Part shown: one piece after another, positions 54,598 to 64,000 of the stretch | Layout of the letters: each line of letters starts with the position of its first letter | How positions within the stretch are numbered: position 1 is the stretch's first letter | Assembly: GCA_018401645.1 (NCBI GenBank) | Contig: JAGYKK010000013.1 | Location: 1 to 64,000 of the forward strand | From: Mycobacterium sp. | GTDB lineage: Bacteria; Actinomycetota; Actinomycetes; Mycobacteriales; Mycobacteriaceae | Direction: 5' to 3' | DNA: 64,000 nucleotides | Position numbers and translations under genes: made by a program | Notes under the pieces: model-generated | The model's input: the letters and a program-made list of their open reading frames with translations, nothing else | What the model was told of the DNA's origin: nothing | Databases searched by the model: none

Positions 54598-56066
54598 GAC
54601 GGACCGGTGGCCGGCCCGACCCGGTAGATGGACTTGAGGTCGAAGAACTCGTCGAGGCCTTCGGGGCCGAGCTCGCGCCCGATGCCACTGGCCTTGACAC
54701 CGCCGAAGGGCGCGCCCATATCCATCTGGTAGTCGTTGATGCCGACTGTGCCCGTCTTGATCGCGCGCGCGATCTCGGTGGCGCGGTCTACGTCGGCCGA
54801 CCACACGGTCCCGGCGAGTCCGAACTCGCTGTCGTTGGCCAGCGCGACGGCGTGCTCGTCGTCGTCGTAGGCGATGACGGCCAACACCGGGCCGAAGATC
54901 TCCTCCTGGGCGATTAGATCGGAGTTGCCGACGTCGGCGAACACCGTGGGCGAGACGAACCAGCCCCGGGGCTGGTCCTTCGGAACCCCGCCACCGACGA
55001 CGAGCCGTGCGCCGCTGCCTTTTCCGGCTTCGATGTAGCCCAGCACCCGGTCCCGCTGACGTGCGCTGACCACCGGCCCGATGTCAGTCGCCGGGTCCAG
55101 TGGGTCACCGACCCCCAATCCGTTCACCAGGTCGGCAAGAGCCTCGACGACCTCGCCGTAGCGTGACCGTGGCGCCAGAATGCGCGAGCCGAGGAAGCAG
55201 GTCTGGCCGTTATTGACGAACGACACCGACCGAAGGCCGCGCATGGCGGCATCGAGGTCGGCGTCATCGAGGATAATCGCCGCGGACTTACCCCCCAGTT
55301 CCAGGGTCACCGGCCGCAACAGCCGACCGCACACCTCGCCGATGATCCGACCCGCTGCCGTCGACCCGGTGAAGCTGACCTTGTCCACCCCCGGGTGGGA
55401 CACCAGATGCCGACCGGCCTCGACCGCCCCGGGCACTACGTTGAGCACCCCGGCGGGCATCGCGCACTCCTGCGCGGCCTCGGCGAAAACCATTGCGTCC
55501 AGGGCGGTTTCCGGTGCTGCCTTGAGAACCACGGTGCATCCTGCGGCCAGTGCCGGGGCAAGCTTAAACGCGGCCAATGCCTGCGGGTAGTTCCACGGGA
55601 CGATCGCGGCCACCACGCCGACCGGTTCGCGGCGAACGATGGTGTGGCCCGACGTGCTTGGCCGGATCTCTTCGATCGGCGTCTCGGTGATGAGCCCCGC
55701 GTAGTAATTCAGCAGCGCCGCCGGGAAGAGTCCGTTGGCGCCCCTCGACAGCGACATCGGCATACCGTTTTCACGGCTCACCAGCTTGTCCGTGCTCCCC
55801 GCACGCCGGTACAACGCCGCGGCGAATGCGCGGAGAATCTCGGCCCGATGAGCGATCGAGGCAGAACTCCACTGCGGCAGCGCAGCCCGCGCCGCCGCCA
55901 CCGCGGCGTCGATGTCGGATTCGGTGGCGCTGGCGCCGTCGCCCAGCACGTCGCCGGTGGCTGCCTCGCGGACCGGTTCGCATTTGTCGGCCCGGCGAAA
56001 CTCGCCGTCGATGTAGAACTCCGCACCCACGCCTGCCGTTCCCCGTGTTGTCTCGTGCGTTGTCAC
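54594..56066 (-). CDS. Aldehyde dehydrogenase
   Basis: 490 residues, normal for the family. Catalytic Glu256 in TLELGGKSAA and Cys290 in VNNGQTCFLGSRI; the NAD-binding FTGSTAAGR and VPWNYPQALAAFKLAPALAAG are present. The GTG at 56066 overlaps the stop of the CoA-transferase gene, and its own stop overlaps the thiolase-like gene start. In the operon it would oxidise an aldehyde, perhaps produced by the thiolase/aldolase-like partner, to an acid or acyl-CoA ready for CoA transfer. Confidence 0.93.
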   Translation of the reverse strand: MTTHETTRGTAGVGAEFYIDGEFRRADKCEPVREAATGDVLGDGASATESDIDAAVAAARAALPQWSSASIAHRAEILRAFAAALYRRAGSTDKLVSRENGMPMSLSRGANGLFPAALLNYYAGLITETPIEEIRPSTSGHTIVRREPVGVVAAIVPWNYPQALAAFKLAPALAAGCTVVLKAAPETALDAMVFAEAAQECAMPAGVLNVVPGAVEAGRHLVSHPGVDKVSFTGSTAAGRIIGEVCGRLLRPVTLELGGKSAAIILDDADLDAAMRGLRSVSFVNNGQTCFLGSRILAPRSRYGEVVEALADLVNGLGVGDPLDPATDIGPVVSARQRDRVLGYIEAGKGSGARLVVGGGVPKDQPRGWFVSPTVFADVGNSDLIAQEEIFGPVLAVIAYDDDEHAVALANDSEFGLAGTVWSADVDRATEIARAIKTGTVGINDYQMDMGAPFGGVKASGIGRELGPEGLDEFFDLKSIYRVGPATGPS

Positions 56067-58409
56067 AGCGGTACTCCTTCTTGTCGTTCTTCGGCGACGA
56101 ATAAAACTCCTTCGGCGATCAGACGCCCGCTCTCCTGATCCGACATCGCCAGCACGTCGCGACAGATCCGGCGGGTGTCAGCACCGGGCGTGGCGCAGGT
56201 CGCTGCGGCGCCGGCTGGGGATGTGGCGGTACCGGGCGGGACCGGTCTCGACGAGAAGCGGGACGGCGAGCAGTGGATGCGTCACGGCAGTCAGGACACC
56301 CCGGGCGGCCAGTGCGGTGTTCGTATTAGACATCATCGGGCCGGTGCATCAGCGGACCGGCCGGCACTCCGGCGGCCTGCAACTGTTAACCAGCCTGTCC
56401 CGGGGTGCGCAGGGCCGTCCAATCGGCCAGAGGGCCGCGTCGCCGACGAGTCCGGCGATGGCCCGGCGGTCGGCGTCGGACGTGATCGACACCACGCACC
56501 ACTGGTCCTCCCCCAGACACGCCAGCACCAGATGCTCGGCGGTATCGCGATGCACCTCGACGGCTCCGGCCCCGCTGGCCTCGGCTGCCAGCGTGACGAA
56601 CCGGGTTTCCAACTGGTTGATTCCGGCCTCGGCCTGGGATACGCCGATCCGTGCACCGACGCCTTGGCGTCGCCGCCGGATCAGCGCGGCCAGAGCGCCA
56701 ATCGCGGTGATCCGGCCCACCACGTGGTCGGGGAAGATCGTCGTTGCATCGAAGAACGGGTGGCGCGCGTCGGATCCCGCTGTCGGCGGTCCAGAGACTA
56801 GTCCTCCCGTTGCGAGGCCCGCACCAGTGGGCCGTAACCCATTCGGGTGCTCCACGGCCCCACCTCGCCGTAGGCACTGCTCTGGGCGAGCACAAGGCCG
56901 GTGTTGAGTTCCTGCAGTCGCGGGTAGCCGAAGCCGAGGGCATCGAGGGTTCCCGGCTTGAAATTAGCGAAGACCGCATCCGAGGCGGCGACTAGGCGCG
57001 CGAACACCTCGGCTCCCGCCGGGCTGCGCAGGTCAGGCCCATGCCCAGATGATTGCGGTGGGCGCGACAGTGATCCTGACTGATCGCCTGGTGCTCCCGC
57101 TTCTGCCGCAGGCCATCCGGGTAGGCGGCGCTTTCGACTTTGATGACTTCGGCACCCAGATCGCCAAACAATCGGCTCAACTCGCCCCCGGCGACGATGA
57201 TGCCGAGGTCGACGATACGGATGCCCGCCAGTAGCCGATCTCCGACCGCTGCGTCCGGGTGGGTTCGAATCGAGTTGTGCACCAGCTGATCTCGTCGCCA
57301 CCAATCGGTGGGGCCGCGGTCCGAAAGCCCGCACGAGCCCCGTCGACCGACCAGTAGCCGACCGGGATGCGGACGCTGATGCCAGGGGCGAGTTCAATGT
57401 CGATCAGTGCGCCGGTGGCGGCAAGTTGATCCGAGCGCAGCGCCTCAGACGGAGTCAGAACCGCCGCGATCGGCACCGAGTGGCCCTGTCCGGCCTCGAC
57501 AAGTTCCTCCCTGCTCTGGTGGGCGAATTGTGTGGTGATGAGTGACCCGAGTTCCTCGAACGCCTGCGCCCGGGCGGCGAGGCTGTCAAAACGGGGGTCC
57601 TGAAACTGCTCGGGCTCGCCGAGCCAGGCCCGCAATCCGTGCCATTGCCGGGGCGACATGACGCAGATCCGGACGAATCCGTCCCGACACTTGAAGATCG
57701 GATAGAGATCCTGATTGCGCGGCCTGCCCTGCCAGCGCTCGCCGTTCTTGCGGACCGTCGCGGCCTGACCCTGGGTGCCGAACGGTGGATCCAATGCCAG
57801 CACCACCGCGTCGAACCTGGCGAAATCAATGTAATCACCAGCGCCGCAACGCAATCGGTTGAAATAGGCGACCAGTACCGCCCATGTCGCCTGAACCGCG
57901 GCGGTCGCCGAGGCGATGCCGTCCGGTGGTAGCACTGGCGTGCCCACGGTCGGGCCGGACCGGGACAACGCGCTGCACATCGCGTAGAGAACTGGGTCGG
58001 TCGCCCGCCACCCGGCGCACGGTCCGCAACCGCCGAAGTCGGTGACCGACATCGTCACCAGGGATCCGAACCGGTCGGCCAACGCCTCGCAGGAGGTGCC
58101 GTAGGCGGCGGCTCGTCCCGGTCGACCACTGTCGACGACGATGTCGGCGCCGGCGGCCAGTTCGATGAGCTGACGTCGATCCGCGGAACTGTCCGGGTCC
58201 AGCACCACCGACCGCTTGTTGGCGTTGTGTAGAGCGAACGGGATGCTGACGTCGGCCAGGGTGGGTGGTTCGGCCCGGGCCCGGGCACCACCGGGAGGTT
58301 CGATCTTCACCACCTCGGCGCCGAGATCGCCCAGAAGACGGGTGACTGCGTCAGCGGTGGAGTCGCATAGGTCCAGCACCCGCAGCGAGGCCAGTAACGG
58401 TTCGCTCAC
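56063..58409 (-). pseudogene. Double-domain CaiB/BaiF CoA-transferase (frameshifted)
   Basis: Domain 1 (58409 to about 57290) is a full CaiB/BaiF fold: LRVLDLCDSTADAVTRLLGDLGAEVVKIEPPGG, SVTDFGGCGP, DYIDFARFDAV. A second copy begins at LLAGIRIVDLGIIVAGGELSRLFGDLGAEVIKVES and goes on in shifted frames: VFANFKPGTLDALGFGYPRLQELNTG, DHVVGRITAIGALAALIRRR, a C-terminal AGVPAGPLMHRPDDV and the tail DTRRICRDVLAMSDQESGRLIAEGVLF to the stop at 56063. At least four indels lie between 57290 and 56170. Corrected length is about 780 residues. These enzymes move CoA between carboxylic acids. The stop overlaps the aldehyde dehydrogenase start. Confidence 0.82.
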
Positions 58410-58507
58410 CTTTTGGCCTTCCCTGCTCGGGCGTCGGGTTCCTCGGGCGCTACCCCGCTCCGGCGTCGAGCTTAGCGACCCGGCAGACCGCGTAGAATTG
58501 CAGCTAC

Positions 58508-59275
58508 ATGTCCGAAAACCCCGCTACTACCTTTTCTGCGCCGACCTCACTGCCTGCGTTGACCCTGCCTCGGTTGACCCCGTGGCGGGTTTACGTCGAC
58601 ATCGGGGTGGTGATCGCCGCCCTCGCGACCGCCAACCTGATCGCGCACTTCACCACGGCCTGGGCCAACGTCGTCACCGTGCCCGCTGTCGCCGTCGGAT
58701 TGCTGCTCATGGCGCGGGCGCGCGGCTTGGGTTGGGCCGAGTTGGGGCTGGGTCGGGAACACCTGAGGTCCGGTGTGCGCTACGCGGCGGTCGCCGTCGT
58801 CGTGGTCGCCACCGTGATCGGCCTCGGCGCGCTGCTGCCGTTGACCCGACCGATGTTCCTCAATAACCACTACGCCACGTTGTCGGGTGCATTACTGGCC
58901 TCGATGATCATCATCCCCCTCCAGACCGTCATCCCCGAGGAACTGGCATTTCGCGGTGTCCTGCACGGCACCCTGAACCGGGCCTGGGGACTGCGCGGTG
59001 TCGCGGCTGCCGGATCACTGCTGTTCGGGCTCTGGCACATCACCACATCGCTCGGGTTGACCAGCGGCAACGTCGGGTTCAGCCGGATCTTCGGGGGCGG
59101 CGTTGTCGGCATGCTGGCCGGGGTCGTCCTAGCGGTGCTGGCCACGGCCGCCGCGGGGTTCGTGTTCACCTGGCTGCGGCGGCGCAGCGGGAGCCTGATC
59201 GCCCCGATCGCGCTGCACTGGTCACTCAACGGCATCGGGGCGCTGGCAGCGGCAGTGGTCTGGCAATTGTCCTGA
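58508..59275 (+). CDS. CPBP family intramembrane metalloprotease
   Basis: 255 residues with about seven membrane helices. The CPBP (CAAX protease, Abi) motifs are present: EExxxR as Glu144, Glu145 and Arg149 in VIPEELAFRGVLHG; the second motif FGLWHITT with His177; and a C-terminal PIALHWSLNGIG with a His. The family cleaves membrane-bound substrates or acts in bacteriocin immunity; the role in mycobacteria is not known. Divergent from the CoA-transferase operon (98 bases) and converging with the YeaQ-like gene (20 bases). Confidence 0.9.
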   Translation: MSENPATTFSAPTSLPALTLPRLTPWRVYVDIGVVIAALATANLIAHFTTAWANVVTVPAVAVGLLLMARARGLGWAELGLGREHLRSGVRYAAVAVVVVATVIGLGALLPLTRPMFLNNHYATLSGALLASMIIIPLQTVIPEELAFRGVLHGTLNRAWGLRGVAAAGSLLFGLWHITTSLGLTSGNVGFSRIFGGGVVGMLAGVVLAVLATAAAGFVFTWLRRRSGSLIAPIALHWSLNGIGALAAAVVWQLS

Positions 59276-59295
59276 CCGAGCGTTAAGAACTGCGC

Positions 59296-59592
59296 CTACG
59301 TGCGCACCTTGCCGAGGATCCACAGCAGGATCACCGAGCCCAGAACCGCGGTGAACAGCGTGAACCACCAACCGCCGGCGGCGGTGTCGACGAAGAAGCT
59401 CAGTAGAAAACCACCGATGAGGGCGCCGGCGATGCCGGTGAGGATATTCGTCAGGATCCCTGAGCCACCGCCTTTGACGAGGCTCCCGGCGATCCAGCCG
59501 GCGAGCGCGCCGATGACGATGTAGCCGATCCAGCCGACACTGGTCAGTGTCGAGGAACGCGCCAGGAAATCGGTTGCAGCCATGATGTCCAT
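59296..59592 (-). CDS. GlsB/YeaQ/YmgE family membrane protein
   Basis: 98 residues from the ATG at 59592, placed by a textbook AGGAGG five bases upstream. The YeaQ family pattern is clear: IGYIVIGALAGWIAGSLVKGGGSGILTNILTGIAGALIGGFLL, then a third helix WWFTLFTAVLGSVILLWIL. These small proteins are stress-induced in several bacteria (transglycosylase-associated); exact role unknown. An upstream in-frame ATG at 59637 adds a tail with no ribosome site. Confidence 0.9.
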   Translation of the reverse strand: MDIMAATDFLARSSTLTSVGWIGYIVIGALAGWIAGSLVKGGGSGILTNILTGIAGALIGGFLLSFFVDTAAGGWWFTLFTAVLGSVILLWILGKVRT

Positions 59593-59707
59593 CAGGACCT
59601 CCTCGGTGATACCGGCCAGATCAGTCTCCGACCGCATCCCTCAGATATAGCCCATGGGAGTAACGATTCACGTGCCGAATGGGCCACGATCGGGCAAACT
59701 CCCCGAC

Positions 59708-60740
59708 TCAGGCGCCGGGCATCATCTCCGGTACCGGGGTTTCGACCGGGATCGGGATGCCGACCCGGTTGCCCGGAGCAGGCGGCGGTGGCGGTGGCGC
59801 ATTGGGATCCGGCGGCGGGGGCGGCGGGGGCGGCGGCGGCGCATAGGGCTGGATGGACTGGGCCAGCGCGGTGGCCGCGGCGGTGTCGATCGGGTTGTTC
59901 GCGGTGCCGAGATAGACCACGAACCAGCGCTCACCAGGCTGTCCACGAGAAGCGCCGGGTGCCGGAGTCCCGATCACGCCCGCCCAGATCTGACCGTTGG
60001 GCTTGCTGGTGTCGGTGAATTTGACGTCATAGGACGCGGCGTACCCGGGTATTCCGCCGCCCTCCAGCGCACTGGATTGCTGGTTGATCCGCGACCCCGG
60101 GAAGGGCATGAAGAACTCGCCCATGTCGGAGGCGAGACGAACCGAGGCCTTGCTGTTATCCGGCTCGGCGCCGGCGAACAATTTCAGGTCCAGCCGGCCC
60201 AGCAGGATGCTGGTGTCGTTAGCGGTCGGGGCGGGCTGGCCCATGACGGCCGGGCCGGTCGGCTTGAGCAACAGGGCCTGGCCGTAACTCAACCGGGACC
60301 GGGTCAGCGGCTTCCCAACCGGCCGGCAGCAGATAGCTGAACCCGCCGGCGGCATTCTCGATCCGGCCGGGATCTGGGGCCGGGGCGGCAGGTTCGGCCG
60401 CGGCGGCAGGATCCAGCCGGCGGCAGGGCGGCGGCAGGATCAGCCGGCGGCGGCGCGGCGGCAGGATCAGCCGGCGGCAGGCCCGCGGGATCAGCCGGAG
60501 CAGCGGGATCGGCCGGCGGCGGTGGGCCGCGGGATCGGCCGGGCAGCGGGATCGGCCGGCGGCGGTGGGGCCGCGGGATCGGCCGGTGCGCGGTGGTCGG
60601 CAGGGTCCGGGCGGAACCGGATCTGCGGTGGCGATAGTCGCAGGCAGGGCGATGGTGATCGCGCTGGCGCCAGCGACTGCGGTCGTGGCGAACGCCGTCC
60701 ACAGGCCCGAGCGTCGTGAGGTGGGGTCCGGCTGCTTCAT
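59708..60740 (-). pseudogene. apa: Alanine/proline-rich secreted protein Apa (frameshifted)
   Basis: Order matches mycobacterial Apa (Rv1860): signal peptide (FATTAVAGASAITIALPATIATADP), a proline/alanine-rich stretch with PADPAAPP-type repeats, then the globular part beginning [15 protein letters not shown] and going on in another frame as [86 protein letters not shown], and a Pro-rich tail. Apa is an O-mannosylated surface antigen that binds fibronectin. The indels are near 60310 and in the repeat. In M. tuberculosis it lies just downstream of modC, as here. Confidence 0.88.
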
Positions 60741-60805
60741 GGCAAAAAACCTACCGTGTTGCGGCCGTGACGCAAGTGCGTGGTGAGGTGTGTCCGGCTA
60801 CAGGA

Positions 60806-61891
60806 TCATCCCGATCGGGCCCGGGGGTGAATACCGACCGCCTGGGTCTTGACGGAGAACCACACCTGCTGACCTACCTGCAAGCTCAGTTCGGCGACGG
60901 CCTCGGGGGTGACGTCGGCGGCCAGTCCGCAGCCGCCGTCGGCCTGCGCCTCAGCGCGCACGCGCACGGCCGCCCCGCTGACCTCCAAGCCGGCGATCCG
61001 TACCGGAATGCTGTTGCGCGGGCTGCCGTGGGGTTGCTCGCGGAAGACCGCTACGGCCGCGGGCGGGAACACGGCGACGACATCTTGACCCGATCGCAGC
61101 GTCCCGGACGGGTTGCCGTGCCACGGGAGTCCCGTCTCACCCCGCAACGCGCCCGGCCCCACCAAAACTCCCCGCACGAGGTTGACGCCGGCGATTCGGG
61201 CACCGAACTGGCTGCGGGGCGCGGCGAGGACGTCGGCGACCCGGCCGACCTCGGCCACCTTCCCGGCCTCCAAAACCAGTACCCGATCTGCGAGGGTGAG
61301 GACGTCGATCAGATCGTGGGTGATCAGCAACGCGCTGCGGGAATCCGCGGTGAGCACCCGGCGCAGCACCGACCGGGCCGCGGCGGCGCCGGCGACGTCC
61401 AGGCCGACCAGCGGTTCATCCAGAAGCAGCGCCTCTGGTTCTGCGGCCATGGCCCGGGCCAGTGCCACCCGCTGGGCCTGCCCGCCCGACAGCTGACCGG
61501 GAGCACGGTCGGCGAGATCGTCGACACCCACCTCGGTCAGCCACCGCCGTGCGCTCAATCGCGCCGATGCCCGGTCGGTGTAGCGGCGCGCCCCGAATTC
61601 CACATTCGCGATGACGCTCAGGTGCGGGAACAGCAGCGGATTCTGCAGCAGCACCCCGATCCGACGGTCGTGGATCGGAACGGACACGCCGCGGTCGGTG
61701 TCGGTCAGTGTCCGCTCGCCGACCCGCACCACCGCGTAATCGGCCCGAAGCAACCCCGCGATCACCTCGACGGTTGTGGACTTGCCGGCACCATTGGGAC
61801 CGAGGATCGCCAGCACCTCGCCGGCCGCGACGGTGAACTGCACGTCCAGCCCTCGGGCGAGTACCCGGGCGCGCAGGTGCAACTCAGCCAT
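60806..61891 (-). CDS. modC: Molybdate ABC transporter ATP-binding protein ModC
   Basis: 361 residues. Walker [12 protein letters not shown]-loop [13 protein letters not shown], signature [16 protein letters not shown], Walker [14 protein letters not shown], switch His in ITHDLIDVL. The C-terminal part ([21 protein letters not shown]) is a molybdate-binding TOBE/Mop domain, which senses cell molybdate. It powers molybdate import with ModB. The ATG at 61891 overlaps the end of modB. ModC and modB are leftward, next to apa; modA is missing from this cluster. Confidence 0.93.
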   Translation of the reverse strand: MAELHLRARVLARGLDVQFTVAAGEVLAILGPNGAGKSTTVEVIAGLLRADYAVVRVGERTLTDTDRGVSVPIHDRRIGVLLQNPLLFPHLSVIANVEFGARRYTDRASARLSARRWLTEVGVDDLADRAPGQLSGGQAQRVALARAMAAEPEALLLDEPLVGLDVAGAAAARSVLRRVLTADSRSALLITHDLIDVLTLADRVLVLEAGKVAEVGRVADVLAAPRSQFGARIAGVNLVRGVLVGPGALRGETGLPWHGNPSGTLRSGQDVVAVFPPAAVAVFREQPHGSPRNSIPVRIAGLEVSGAAVRVRAEAQADGGCGLAADVTPEAVAELSLQVGQQVWFSVKTQAVGIHPRARSG

Positions 61892-62742
61892 CGGCGCAAA
61901 TTCCGTTGTGCCCGGGTCCCGAACCGCGATCCGGTGCCCACCGCGGACCAACCGGCGATCCGGCTTCCGCCGAGTCCGATCACGACGACGGCGGCAATGG
62001 CGATGAGCAGGACCGACAGCGCGACCGCGGCCATAGACCGGATTCCCGTTGCAGGTAGATCTCCAGCGGCAGGGGTGCGGGTCACGCCTGCCACCCGATC
62101 CCGCGAAGGTCAGGGTGGCCCCGAACTCGCCGAGGGCCCGGGCAAATGCGAGCACCGCGCCCGCGATCAGGCCCGGGGTCAGCAGTGGCATGCTCACCCG
62201 CCACCACACGGTGGCAGGGCGGGCGCCGAGGGTGGCAGCCACCACGTCATAGTCCCGCCCAGCCGTGCACTCGCTCCTTCGAGTGCGATGACGAGGAAGG
62301 GCAGCGACACGAATGCTCTGGAGGCCAGCACCACCGCGGCCGTGGTGAACGCAGTCGGATCCCGGCCGCCTCCAGATAGTGCCCCAGCAAGCCAAACCTG
62401 CCGAACACGTACAGCAGCGCGAGGCCGCCCACCACCGGAGGCAGCACCAGCGGCACCAGGATCAGCGGGCGGATCATCCTGGCGAGCCAGCCACCGTGGC
62501 GAGCAAGCACCAGCGCCAGTGGCACGCCCAGAATCAGGCACAGCAGGGTGCTCATCGTGGCGGTTCACAGGCTCAGCAAAGCGCCGCCCGAGAGTCGGAC
62601 TGGTGATCAGCGCACCGAATCGCGACCAGTCGACTTTCACGGCCATCCCGACCAGGGGCACAACCACGAAGACCACGCCGAGGGCCGCGGGCGGATAGAC
62701 CCAGCGAGGCAGCGCTGCGCCCGGCGCCCCGATCGCTCTCAT
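61884..62742 (-). pseudogene. modB: Molybdate ABC transporter permease ModB (frameshifted)
   Basis: N-terminus MRAIGAPGAALPRWVYPPAALGVVFVVVPLVGM and VDWSRFGALITSPTLG match ModB. The rest is conserved but jumps between frames: [121 protein letters not shown] (the permease EAA loop) and [23 protein letters not shown]. At least four single-base shifts lie between 62000 and 62560. The repaired protein has about 270 residues and six helices. The stop is placed at the TGA overlapping the modC start. Confidence 0.85.
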
Positions 62743-62817
62743 GGCGTCCTACCCTAGGCCCGCGGCGCGTGACTACCGTCGAGTAACGTTTCCCATGCGA
62801 GATGGAGGAGCAACGCG

Positions 62818-63487
62818 ATGGACGTGCTGGTTACCGGAGTAGACAGCGAGTTGGAACCGGACAGTCGCGGAAACATTCCGCGCCACCGGTCTGGGTAATT
62901 GGTCAGTGGTGCGGCCCGAGATGAACTCGAGTTGATCGCCAAGGAACTCGAGGTCGACGCCGTCGTGTGCGATCCCGCCGACCCGATCAGCCTGGCCGAC
63001 GTCCGGACGCAGTTCCCCCGGCATCTGGACACCATCGTCACCATCCCCGGACCCACGTGGGGCGACGGGGATCCGCGGGCCTACAGCCCGGCCGAGACCG
63101 CCGCGGCGTGGCGGTCCGCCTTTGATCGCACCGTGGTCGCCGCCGTCCTGACCGTTCAAGCCGTCTCCGACAACCTCCGTTCCGGTGGGTCCATCGTGAC
63201 CGTCGTCGGCCACGGTGACGCCGACACCGCACCGGAACACCCAGTCAAGGCCGCGCTAGCAGTGGCCGCCGGGCAGTCCGAGCAACTCGGGGCGCGAGGG
63301 TATCACGATCCAACACGGTGGCTGCGGTCGAACGTCGCAGCCCAGCTACCGGACTGGCCCGCCCGTCCAGTAATCGGTGCCCGCCGAGATCGCGAGGCTC
63401 GCACTGTTTCTCGCCACCCCGGCGGCACGGCACATCACCGGACAAACCCTGCACGTCGGTGGGGGCGCGGCGGCGTCCTACGGCTGA
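62818..63487 (+). pseudogene. Short-chain dehydrogenase-like oxidoreductase, Rv1856c type (frameshifted)
   Basis: ATG at 62818 with GGAGGA upstream. It begins MDVLVTGVDSELE, breaks near 62870-62900, then goes on: DELELIAKELEVDAVVCDPADPISL, HLDTIVTIPGPTWGDGDP, AWRSAFDRTVVAAVLTVQAVSDNL, GGSIVTVVGHGD; after a further shift near 63310 the end reads PAEIARLALFLATPAARHITGQTLHVGGGAAASYG to 63487. The SDR fold lacks a clear TGxxxGIG and YxxxK, as in Rv1856c, which has the same place between the mod genes and ndh. About 225 residues when repaired. Confidence 0.75.
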
Positions 63488-63601
63488 GCTTTCCCGCCAC
63501 CCTGGCGAGACGTACCCCCGCCCCGCCGACTACCGTATGTCGCAAACACCCGGTAACGGAGCCGGGCCGTCCCAGCAGGTGCAGCAACTCAAGGAGCCAC
63601 G

Positions 63602-64000
63602 ATGACCCATCCCGGCGCCACTCACTCGAACAAGCACAGAGTCGTCATCGTCGGCTCAGGTTTCGGCGGTCTCAACGCCGCCCAGAAACTCAGGCGGGCC
63701 GACGTCGACATCAAGCTGATCGCCAAGACCACCCATCATCTCTTTCAGCCCCTGCTCTACCAGGTGGCGACCGGAATCATCTCCGAGGGCGAGATCGCTC
63801 CCCCGACCCGAGTGGTTCTGCGTAAGCAGAAGAATTGCCAGGTACTGCTCGGTGAGGTCACCAACATCGACCTGGCCAACCAGACCGTCGACTCACTGCT
63901 GTTGGGCCACACCTACTGCACGCCCTACGACACCCTGATCGTCGCGGCCGGGGCCGGTCAGTCCTACTTCGGCAATGACCACTTCGCCGAATGGGCGCCC
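63602..64000 (+). CDS. ndh: Type II NADH dehydrogenase, N-terminal part (runs off window)
   Basis: The first 133 residues are present; the end lies outside the window. The FAD-binding motif VVIVGSGFGGLNAAQKLRR starts near residue 13, followed by THHLFQPLLYQVATGIISEGEIAPPTRVVL, and the second strand DTLIVAAGAGQSYFGNDHFAEWAP, all highly conserved in mycobacterial Ndh (Rv1854c). It is a single-subunit NADH:menaquinone oxidoreductase on the inner face of the membrane, the main NADH entry to the respiratory chain in mycobacteria. ATG at 63602. It follows the SDR-like gene by 114 bases. Confidence 0.95.
   Translation, partial: MTHPGATHSNKHRVVIVGSGFGGLNAAQKLRRADVDIKLIAKTTHHLFQPLLYQVATGIISEGEIAPPTRVVLRKQKNCQVLLGEVTNIDLANQTVDSLLLGHTYCTPYDTLIVAAGAGQSYFGNDHFAEWAP

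Overview
The window is high-GC actinobacterial DNA and almost certainly comes from a Mycobacterium sensu lato. The pointers are a furA-katG operon, an antigen 85 type mycolyltransferase, an LdtMt1-type L,D-transpeptidase, an Mpt53/CcdA thiol pair, CYP125, CYP124 and CYP140 P450s, a secreted chorismate mutase, R2-like ligand-binding oxidase, and an apa-modC-modB-ndh neighbourhood. I cannot name a species. No rRNA, tRNA, CRISPR array, phage or insertion sequence was recognised. Coding density is very high: no stretch longer than about 190 bases lacks a gene.

Layout. 0-8 kb: the end of a class III aminotransferase, R2lox, a broken zinc alcohol dehydrogenase, a GMC oxidoreductase, a CitE-like lyase, a MenC-like enolase-superfamily protein and an MTHFR-like protein. 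7.8-12 kb: furA-katG with a strong terminator, then the CcdA/Mpt53 disulfide pair. 12-19.5 kb: DUF1214 protein, sulfotransferase, secreted protein, a lone modA, yaaA, methyltransferase, a membrane protein with a degenerate GGDEF domain, and cinA. 19.5-28.8 kb: GNAT with a GyrA-tail-like domain, a secreted GH2 glycosidase, a DMT transporter cut by a PGRS-like block and followed by a HAD phosphatase, an SDR, a reductase and a nitronate monooxygenase. 29.5-41.6 kb: three P450s (CYP125, CYP124, CYP140) with two Ddn-like proteins, L,D-transpeptidase, ferredoxin, PepA-like protease, chorismate mutase, SRPBCC proteins and an amidohydrolase. 41.5-46.8 kb: a leftward cluster holding a split FluG-like pair (amidohydrolase plus glutamine synthetase-like), CMD, enoyl-CoA hydratase, EthD-like and thioesterase genes. 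46.8-53 kb: GH13 enzyme, a sensor adenylate-cyclase-like protein overlapping an MscS channel with a cyclic-nucleotide-binding domain, and antigen 85. 53-58.4 kb: a tightly overlapped operon of double CaiB CoA-transferase, aldehyde dehydrogenase and thiolase-like protein. 58.5-64 kb: CPBP protease, YeaQ-like protein, apa, modC, modB, an SDR-like protein and the start of ndh.

How the genes work together. CYP125 and CYP124 are both side-chain omega-oxidases of sterols and methyl-branched lipids, and several acyl-CoA and redox genes lie close by. ModB and ModC are the membrane and ATPase parts of a molybdate importer whose binding protein ModA lies 46 kb away. The cyclase-like/channel pair looks like a self-contained signalling unit.

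Caveat. At least 14 otherwise well conserved genes are interrupted by one or more single-base frameshifts, sometimes two or three within 100 bases. This is much more like residual indel error in the assembly than real gene decay. Broken genes are annotated as whole genes with the shifts noted. Five unrelated short tandem repeats (14-28 bp units) lie at gene ends or between genes.
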